Part shown: one piece after another, positions 1 through 4,452 of the stretch
Numbering within the stretch: position 1 is the first letter of the stretch
How the letters are laid out: the number at the start of each line of letters is the position of its first letter
Assembly (NCBI GenBank): GCA_964360375.1
Contig: CAYHWG010000033.1
Location: 1-11,755 of the forward strand
Reading direction: 5' to 3'
Source: XYB2-FULL-45-11 sp964360375
Lineage (GTDB): Bacteria; Patescibacteriota; Patescibacteriia; UBA9934; GWF2-40-263
DNA length: 11,755 nucleotides
Notes under the pieces: generated by a model
What the model was told of the DNA's origin: nothing
Seen by the model: only the letters and a program-made list of their open reading frames with translations
The model's database searches: none
Translations under genes and position numbers: made by a program

Positions 1-60
1 GATTGCATCGAAACCAGCCACAACAATACCCGTCGCACCCACGTCTTCAGACCCGTTCAT
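1..60 (-). CDS. Possible start of a minus-strand gene, truncated by the window edge
   Basis: Reading the minus strand from an ATG at 60 gives 20 open codons beginning MNGSEDVGATGIV and running off the left edge. Seventeen of the 19 codons after the ATG begin with a purine, mostly G, which is typical of real coding sequence. The competing plus-strand frame (open from base 2 to a TAA at 71-73) shows this bias less. No clear Shine-Dalgarno site is seen; a TAGATA six bases upstream of the ATG could be the -10 of a leaderless message. The product is not recognisable from 20 residues, and an upstream plus-strand gene tail remains possible. Confidence 0.3.
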   Translation of the reverse strand, partial: MNGSEDVGATGIVVAGFDAI

Positions 61-76
61 TTCTCGTATCTAACTC

Positions 77-128
77 GGACGAAAACTTGTTCGTCCATTT
101 TTCAAAGCCCTTGAGAATTTCGAGGGCT
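77..128. other. Two small stem-loops upstream of dnaK
   Basis: The first hairpin pairs GGACGAA (77-83) with TTCGTCC (90-96) and is followed by ATTTTTC, so it may be a weak terminator for plus-strand transcription. The second pairs AGCCCTTGA (106-114) with TCGAGGGCT (120-128) across a 5-base loop with one G-T wobble, and has no T-run after it on the plus strand. Their role is unknown. No CIRCE operator (TTAGCACTC-N9-GAGTGCTAA) is present in this leader. Confidence 0.35.
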
Positions 129-143
129 GTGAGAAAATTAAAC

Positions 144-187
144 GTCATGCCAGCGAATGTGAGATCCTTCGCTTCGCTCAGGATGAC
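144..187. repeat. Palindromic repeat copy A (GTCATCCTGAGCGAAG type) before dnaK
   Basis: An imperfect palindrome begins GTCATGCC and ends GGATGAC, with internal arms AGCGAA (152-157) and TTCGCT (173-178). On the minus strand it starts GTCATCCTGAGCGAAGCG, a motif I recall as a widespread interspersed bacterial repeat; that is memory, not a search. Its GTCAT/ATGAC ends resemble the 90-nt elements elsewhere in the window, but the inner sequence belongs to a different subfamily. It ends 16 bases before the dnaK start codon. Confidence 0.6.
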
Positions 188-195
188 ACAATAAT
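168..195 (+). promoter_or_regulatory. Candidate dnaK promoter at the edge of repeat A
   Basis: AATAAT (190-195) matches five of six bases of the -10 consensus. TTCGCT (168-173), 16 bases upstream, is a poor -35 that lies inside the repeat. Transcription would start near 202, giving a leader of only about two bases before the dnaK ATG at 204. No alternative heat-shock promoter or CIRCE operator is visible. The call is weak because of the -35. Confidence 0.3.
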
Positions 196-203
196 AAAAA
201 AAT

Positions 204-2093
204 ATGCCAAAAATTATTGGAATCGATCTTGGAACAACAAATTCTTGTGTTGCTATCATGGAAGGCGGTCAGCCGAAGGTATTAGAAAATAAAGAAGGGT
301 CACGCACAACACCATCGATTGTAGCAACAGCAAAGAGCGGAGAACGTGTTGTTGGTTTGCCAGCAAAACGTCAGGCTGTCACCAATCCTGCGAACACACT
401 GTATTCGATCAAGCGACTGATTGGTCGTCGGTTTGACGATGCAGAAGTTGGTCGTGATAAACAGATGATGCCGTACGGAATTGTAAAACACGGCGACGGC
501 GTTGCCATTAAAATGGGCGACAAAGAATATACTCCGGAAGAAATTTCTGCGATGGTTTTACAAAAAATAAAAGCAGACGTGGAAGAAAAGTTAGGAGAGA
601 AGGTAACGGAAGCGGTCATCACGGTGCCGGCCTATTTTGATGATGCACAACGAAACGCCACAAAAGTTGCGGGTGAAATTGCTGGATTGAAAGTCCTCCG
701 TATTATCAATGAGCCAACCGCTGCAGCACTTGCGTACGGATTTGATAAAAAAGTTGGACAACAAATCGCGGTTTATGATTTAGGTGGAGGGACATTCGAT
801 GTTTCTGTGCTCGACATTTCGGCTGATACGGTTGAAGTAAAATCGACAAACGGTGACACACATTTGGGTGGAGATGATTTTGATCGTGTGGTGATCGATT
901 GGATTTTACAAGAATTTAAAAAACAGGAAGGGGTTGATCTTGCAAAAGATCCGCTCGCCCTGCAACGCATTAAAGATGCGGCTGAACGCGCAAAGATAGA
1001 ACTTTCCACCTCTCAACAAACAGAAATCAACCAACCGTTTATTACGTCAGATGCGAACGGCCCAAAACATTTAGTGCTCACACTCACTCGATCAAAACTC
1101 GAAGAGTTGTGTCATGATCTTGTGCAGAAAACACTCGGACCGGTTCAATCCGCCCTGAAAGACGCAGGACTTTCGAAAAGCGATATTCAGGAAATTGTGA
1201 TGGTTGGAGGAATGACACGCATGCCGCTTGTGCAAAAAGTGGTGGAAGAATTTTTTGGAAAAAAACCAAACATCAGTGTGAATCCAGATGAAGTGGTTGC
1301 GCTTGGCGCCGCTGTCCAAGCGGGAGTTCTTCAAGGCGAAGTGAAAGACGTTTTGCTTCTCGACGTCACTCCTCTTTCTTTTGGAATCGAAACGATGGGT
1401 GGAGTGATGACAAAGCTGATCGAACGCAATACGACCGTTCCGACTTCAAAGTCACAGGTGTTCTCGACCGCGGCAGATAATCAGACAACCGTTGAAATTC
1501 ATGTGCTGCAAGGGGAGCGTCCGATGGTGGATGGAAATAAAACACTCGGTCGTTTTATGCTCTCTGGTTTGCCGATGGCACCGCGTGGCGTTCCGCAAGT
1601 GGAAGTGAAATTTGATATTGACGCAAATGGAATTTTGCACGTGACCGGAACAGATAAAGCATCCGGCAAGAGTCAACAAATTACCATTCAAGGTTCCACA
1701 GGGTTGTCAAAAGAGGAAATTGAGCGCATGAAGCGCGATGCGGAAGAGCATGCAGAAGAAGATGCAAAGAAAAAAGAGCGCATCGAACATCAGAATATTG
1801 CGGATACGATGATTTACACCTCAGAAAAAATGTTGAAAGATGCTGGGGACAAAATTACCTCAGATGAGCGAAAAGAAGTTGAAGATAAAATCGAAGCGTT
1901 GAAAAAAGTGAAAGACAACGATGATCATGAAGCCATTAAGAAAGCCGCGGATGAATTGTCAACGGTCGCGCAAGCGGTTGGAGCGAAGATGTACGAGGGG
2001 CAGCAAAGCGCAAAGGGCTCAGATGGCGCAAAGGGCGATGAAGGGGAAACAAAAAAAGATGAGCCGATCGATGCGGAGTTTACGGAGAAATAA
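204..2093 (+). CDS. dnaK: Chaperone DnaK (Hsp70)
   Basis: ATP-driven cytosolic chaperone that binds exposed hydrophobic peptides and works with DnaJ and GrpE in folding and stress recovery. At 629 residues it is full length. The start MPKIIGIDLGTTNSCV is the canonical Hsp70 N-terminus. The nucleotide-binding domain (about 1-380) shows the DLGGGTFDVSV phosphate loop, NEPTAAALAYG and GGMTRMPLV. The hydrophobic interdomain linker VLLLDVTP lies near 383-390, followed by the substrate-binding beta domain and a charged helical lid. The C-terminus DAEFTEK resembles the usual acidic EEVD-like tail. The ATPase domain keeps the segment found in Gram-negative-type DnaK around residues 75-110. A short glycine/lysine/aspartate-rich stretch precedes the tail. 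No Shine-Dalgarno site precedes the ATG. dnaJ follows; grpE and hrcA are not in the window. Confidence 0.98.
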   Translation: MPKIIGIDLGTTNSCVAIMEGGQPKVLENKEGSRTTPSIVATAKSGERVVGLPAKRQAVTNPANTLYSIKRLIGRRFDDAEVGRDKQMMPYGIVKHGDGVAIKMGDKEYTPEEISAMVLQKIKADVEEKLGEKVTEAVITVPAYFDDAQRNATKVAGEIAGLKVLRIINEPTAAALAYGFDKKVGQQIAVYDLGGGTFDVSVLDISADTVEVKSTNGDTHLGGDDFDRVVIDWILQEFKKQEGVDLAKDPLALQRIKDAAERAKIELSTSQQTEINQPFITSDANGPKHLVLTLTRSKLEELCHDLVQKTLGPVQSALKDAGLSKSDIQEIVMVGGMTRMPLVQKVVEEFFGKKPNISVNPDEVVALGAAVQAGVLQGEVKDVLLLDVTPLSFGIETMGGVMTKLIERNTTVPTSKSQVFSTAADNQTTVEIHVLQGERPMVDGNKTLGRFMLSGLPMAPRGVPQVEVKFDIDANGILHVTGTDKASGKSQQITIQGSTGLSKEEIERMKRDAEEHAEEDAKKKERIEHQNIADTMIYTSEKMLKDAGDKITSDERKEVEDKIEALKKVKDNDDHEAIKKAADELSTVAQAVGAKMYEGQQSAKGSDGAKGDEGETKKDEPIDAEFTEK

Positions 2094-2100
2094 TTTGTAG

Positions 2101-2121
2101 GGGCGGGTCTTGTGCCCGCCC
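2101..2121. repeat. GC-rich hairpin between dnaK and dnaJ
   Basis: GGGCGGG (2101-2107) pairs perfectly with CCCGCCC (2115-2121) across a 7-base loop. It begins 7 bases after the dnaK stop and is followed by only three T residues, so it is not a classic intrinsic terminator. It resembles a dispersed GC-rich palindrome that I recall from many bacterial genomes. Lying within the presumed dnaK-dnaJ transcript, it could lower read-through or protect the 3' end of dnaK mRNA, which would favour more DnaK than DnaJ; this effect is inferred. Confidence 0.7.
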
Positions 2122-2138
2122 TTTCGATGCATAAAATT

Positions 2139-3209
2139 ATGGCAAAGGATTATTACAAATTATTAGGTGTTGAAAAAAATGCAAGCGCGGAAGAGATTAA
2201 AAAATCCTTTCGCGCTTTGGCGCATAAGTATCATCCGGACAAGCAAGGTGGAGATGAGGCAAAGTTCAAAGAAATAAACGAGGCTTATCAAGTGTTGTCT
2301 GACGAAAAGAAACGTTCGCAGTATGATCAGTTCGGTTCCGCGGCATTCGACGGATCGAGTGGTGGTGGATATAGCGGCGGTGGATTTAACGGGGCCGGGT
2401 TTGATTTTTCTGGATTCCAAGGCGCAGGTTTCGAGGATCTTGGCGATATATTCGGAGGTATGTTTGGAAATCGATCTGGCGGAGGACAAGCTCGAAAGGG
2501 TCAGGATATTCAGGTCGATATACAACTTTCGTTTCACGATTCCGTGTTCGGTGTTGAAAAAGAGATATCGCTTACAAAAAATTCTGCTTGTGAGCGATGT
2601 GGTGGTAATGGTGCCGAGCCTGGAAAGGGAACGAAAAAATGTGGAACGTGTGATGGTCACGGTGTTGTGATCGGAGTTCAACGAACGATTCTTGGAAATA
2701 TGCAGACCAAACGAACGTGCGAGACGTGTCAGGGGTCAGGTGAAATTCCAAACACATCGTGTACAACGTGTCGCAGCGCGGGAATCGAGAAGAAACGAAA
2801 AACGATCAATGTCAACATTCCTGCGGGAGTAGAAGATGGAAATGTTTTGCGGGTGAGGTCGGAAGGGGAAGCGATGAAAGGCGGAGAGAACGGTGATTTA
2901 TTTGTTCGGATTAGTGTGAAGCCGGATCCAAGATTCGAACGCGATGGTTCAACTATTTATTCCGAGAAAAAAATCGGATTTACGCAGGCTGCCATCGGAG
3001 CCGTTGTCTCCGTCGAAACGGTTGATGGGAAAGCAGACCTCACCATTCCCGCCGGGACACAATCACAAACACAAATGCGTTTGCGTGGCAAAGGTGTTGC
3101 ATCCAGAAATGGTCGTGGAGATCATATTGTCGTTGTGAAGGTAGTAACTCCACACAGACTCTCGAGAGAACAGCGGAAGTTGTTGGAAGAATTGGATTTA
3201 AAGGAATAG
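2139..3209 (+). CDS. dnaJ: Co-chaperone DnaJ (Hsp40, type I)
   Basis: J-domain protein that delivers clients to DnaK and stimulates its ATPase. I place the start at 2139 (MAKDYYKLLGV, 356 residues) because the J-domain begins there; in-frame ATGs at 2112 and 2127 would add unconserved residues, the first inside the upstream hairpin. Domains in order: J-domain (1-70) with HPD at 32-34, a Gly/Phe-rich linker (about 73-120), a cysteine-rich zinc domain from C151, then the C-terminal beta-sandwich substrate domains. The zinc repeats read CERCGGNG, CGTCDGHG, CETCQGSG and CTTCRSAG; the fourth keeps both cysteines but loses its first conserved glycine. No good Shine-Dalgarno site is seen. The gene lies 45 bases after dnaK, so the two are probably co-transcribed. 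Confidence 0.97.
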   Translation: MAKDYYKLLGVEKNASAEEIKKSFRALAHKYHPDKQGGDEAKFKEINEAYQVLSDEKKRSQYDQFGSAAFDGSSGGGYSGGGFNGAGFDFSGFQGAGFEDLGDIFGGMFGNRSGGGQARKGQDIQVDIQLSFHDSVFGVEKEISLTKNSACERCGGNGAEPGKGTKKCGTCDGHGVVIGVQRTILGNMQTKRTCETCQGSGEIPNTSCTTCRSAGIEKKRKTINVNIPAGVEDGNVLRVRSEGEAMKGGENGDLFVRISVKPDPRFERDGSTIYSEKKIGFTQAAIGAVVSVETVDGKADLTIPAGTQSQTQMRLRGKGVASRNGRGDHIVVVKVVTPHRLSREQRKLLEELDLKE

Positions 3210-3210
3210 A

Positions 3211-3219
3211 TTATCCACA
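3211..3219 (+). other. Perfect single DnaA-box sequence
   Basis: TTATCCACA matches the DnaA-box consensus TTATNCACA exactly, starting one base after the dnaJ stop codon. Only this one perfect copy was noticed in the gap, and no dnaA or AT-rich unwinding region is nearby, so it is not evidence of a replication origin. It may be a chance match or a stray DnaA-binding site. Confidence 0.3.
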
Positions 3220-3227
3220 ATGATATA

Positions 3228-3256
3228 TTGACAAACACAAAATTTTTTGATGAAAT
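3228..3256 (+). promoter_or_regulatory. Promoter-like sequence after dnaJ
   Basis: A perfect -35 TTGACA (3228-3233) is followed after 17 bases by TGAAAT (3251-3256), a 4/6 match to -10. No coding sequence starts before the strong terminator at 3276-3313, so any transcript would be only about 50 bases. It may be a small untranslated RNA or a fortuitous match. Confidence 0.3.
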
Positions 3257-3275
3257 GAAGATACAAGAAATAAGT

Positions 3276-3313
3276 ACTCCTACCGAAATATTGGTAGGAG
3301 TTTTGTTTTTTTT
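3276..3313 (+). terminator. Rho-independent terminator after dnaJ
   Basis: ACTCCTACC (3276-3284) and GGTAGGAGT (3293-3301) form a perfect 9-bp stem with an 8-base loop, followed by a long T-rich tract broken by one G. It closes the dnaK-dnaJ unit. The -35 element of the next gene starts in its T tract. Confidence 0.9.
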
Positions 3314-3340
3314 GCGTCATTTAATTAAGTCATTTATAAT
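3312..3340 (+). promoter_or_regulatory. Strong promoter for the heptad-repeat protein gene
   Basis: A perfect -10 TATAAT (3335-3340) has TTGCGT (3312-3317) as -35 with an ideal 17-base spacer. Transcription would start around 3346-3349, directly at the ATG at 3350, so the message would be leaderless or nearly so. This agrees with the absence of any Shine-Dalgarno site. Confidence 0.7.
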
Positions 3341-3349
3341 AAAAACAAT

Positions 3350-3742
3350 ATGAAAAAACAAGCAGTCACACTTGAAACAATCTCAGATGTCCTTGTAATA
3401 ATGCAAGGGGATATTAAGTCTATAAAAACAGACGTTGGTACTCTAAAAACTGATGTAGGTACACTTAAGTCTGATGTAGGTACACTGAAGCATGAGATGA
3501 GTTCTATACAAGAAAGTGTTGAGTTTTTAGTAGAACATGCCGTGATGAAGGAAGATGTACGTCAAATTGTTCGAGAAGAAATTTATCCTATTAGAACAGA
3601 GTTGTTTTCTGCGATGGACGTGATCATTGGTAATAATCAAAAATTTGAAGGAGAATCTCTTGCTCTCAGACATCATCACGATCTTCTTGATCATCGTGTG
3701 AGAATCATTGAACAAAAAATAGGCTTGCCGAAAGCTGCATAA
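3350..3742 (+). CDS. Small coiled-coil protein with TDVGTLK heptads
   Basis: This 130-residue soluble protein is not assigned to a named family. An N-terminal helix (about 5-25) leads into three consecutive heptads at 27-47 (TDVGTLK, TDVGTLK, SDVGTLK) with leucine and valine spaced for a coiled coil. Charged, largely helical sequence follows to about 125, ending IGLPKAA. No signal peptide, membrane segment or cysteine is seen. The first two heptads differ in six of seven codons without any amino-acid change, so the protein is real and under selection. It has its own promoter and terminator and stands alone between dnaJ and a convergent gene. An oligomerising or scaffold role is plausible, but nothing shows a partner. 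The 3350 ATG is supported by the promoter position. Confidence 0.85.
   Translation: MKKQAVTLETISDVLVIMQGDIKSIKTDVGTLKTDVGTLKSDVGTLKHEMSSIQESVEFLVEHAVMKEDVRQIVREEIYPIRTELFSAMDVIIGNNQKFEGESLALRHHHDLLDHRVRIIEQKIGLPKAA
3428..3490 (+). repeat. Three tandem 21-base units encoding heptads
   Basis: Units at 3428-3448, 3449-3469 and 3470-3490 each encode (T/S)DVGTLK. The second and third differ at only two bases, suggesting a recent duplication. The first and second have diverged at silent positions in six of seven codons. Unit number could vary between strains. Confidence 0.85.
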
Positions 3743-3746
3743 ACAT

Positions 3747-3772
3747 AAAAATCGAGCGTGAGCTCGGTTTTT
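3747..3772 (+). terminator. Terminator of the heptad-repeat protein gene
   Basis: AAAAATCGAGC (3747-3757) pairs with GCTCGGTTTTT (3762-3772) around a GTGA loop, with one T-G wobble and a T-run in the 3' arm. It lies five bases after the stop codon. Confidence 0.8.
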
Positions 3773-3800
3773 AGATAAAAAATCGACCAAATGGTCGATT
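3773..3800 (-). terminator. Terminator of the minus-strand unknown gene
   Basis: AATCGACC (3781-3788) and GGTCGATT (3793-3800) form an 8-bp stem. Read on the minus strand, the hairpin is followed by TTTTTTATC, a normal intrinsic terminator. Its first arm overlaps the stop codon of the minus-strand gene (3799-3801). Together with the preceding hairpin it insulates two convergent genes. Confidence 0.75.
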
Positions 3801-4365
3801 AAGGAGAAAAGGCAGTTTCGAAACGTTTGGGGAGTCGAAGGGCGAGGATGTTGAAATCTTCTGGACCCCATTGAAGTGGGTTTGCAGGGACAATTTCGAG
3901 ATCAAGTTCTGGACATTCAAGTTCGTCAACAAAATGAATGGAATTTTTTCCTGTGTTTTTGTCTCGAAAAAGAAGTCGATGAGGCTCTTCTGAGAGTGCT
4001 TGGTTCGGGAGGTGAAAATAAAGATCCACCCCGTTTCCGTCATTGTCATGCATGCTGACAACAGCATTTTCCGTAGCAAATGATACGGTTACTTGTGTGC
4101 CTTCCATGTGTTCCGGAAGTTCTACGGCCCTTACTTCATGCAGATTGGTTTGCAGATGAAGCCATTCGTGGTTGAAGGCTCCAATGATAATTCTGGGTGA
4201 TTCTGATCGATCAATGCGACGGACCAATTTCCAGGAAGGATGATCTTGTCGTAACTGTAAGGTTCCTTGTTTTTGATTCGGGAGTTCAAACGTCACTGCG
4301 TAATCGATTCCGTGTTTTTGGTTTGATGGAACAATTTTGCGAATCCGATACGTCTGCACTTCCAT
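3799..4365 (-). CDS. Unrecognised soluble protein
   Basis: Encodes 188 residues starting MEVQTYRIRKIV. I chose the ATG at 4365 over one at 4386 because GAGAGAG lies 7 bases upstream of it, a good Shine-Dalgarno match. I do not recognise the family. The sequence has no signal peptide or membrane helix, and many short alternating hydrophobic stretches (YAVTFEL, TQVTVSFA, VDLYFHL) suggest a mainly beta fold. An acidic segment with the protein's only visible cysteine (ELECPELDLEI) lies near 150-160, and the C-terminus is basic. It has a plausible promoter (4400-4427) and its own terminator, so it is a single-gene unit divergent from tgt. Function cannot be stated. Confidence 0.75.
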   Translation of the reverse strand: MEVQTYRIRKIVPSNQKHGIDYAVTFELPNQKQGTLQLRQDHPSWKLVRRIDRSESPRIIIGAFNHEWLHLQTNLHEVRAVELPEHMEGTQVTVSFATENAVVSMHDNDGNGVDLYFHLPNQALSEEPHRLLFRDKNTGKNSIHFVDELECPELDLEIVPANPLQWGPEDFNILALRLPKRFETAFSP

Positions 4366-4372
4366 TATTTTT

Positions 4373-4379
4373 CTCTCTC
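4373..4379 (-). promoter_or_regulatory. Shine-Dalgarno site fixing the start of the unknown gene
   Basis: On the minus strand this reads GAGAGAG, 7 bases before the ATG at 4365. It lies inside the longer reading frame that begins at 4386, so the shorter start is favoured. Confidence 0.65.
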
Positions 4380-4399
4380 GAAGCATTTCGAGTTTGAAA

Positions 4400-4427
4400 A
4401 GTTTAACATGTTTTGTCGAAACGTCAA
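4400..4427 (-). promoter_or_regulatory. Candidate promoter of the unknown minus-strand gene
   Basis: On the minus strand, TTGACG (4427-4422) and TAAACT (4405-4400) are separated by 16 bases. Transcription would start near 4393, leaving a leader that contains the GAGAGAG ribosome-binding site. It overlaps the candidate tgt promoter, so the two divergent genes may compete for polymerase. Confidence 0.4.
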
Positions 4428-4441
4428 GATTCTGTTAGGCT
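4413..4441 (+). promoter_or_regulatory. Candidate tgt promoter
   Basis: TTGTCG (4413-4418) and TAGGCT (4436-4441) are separated by 17 bases. The -10 is weak (3/6 consensus). Transcription would begin near 4448, only a few bases before the tgt ATG at 4453, which fits the lack of a Shine-Dalgarno site there. Confidence 0.35.
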
Positions 4442-4452
4442 GATCGCAATGT

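Noticed and set aside
2163..2681. 172-codon open frame on the minus strand inside dnaJ
   Set aside because: It lies wholly opposite the well-supported dnaJ gene, has no recognisable motif and no ribosome-binding site that I can see.
3211..3219. DnaA box as part of a replication origin
   Set aside because: Only one box is present, with no cluster, dnaA or AT-rich unwinding region. The nearby dnaB gene is not evidence for an origin.
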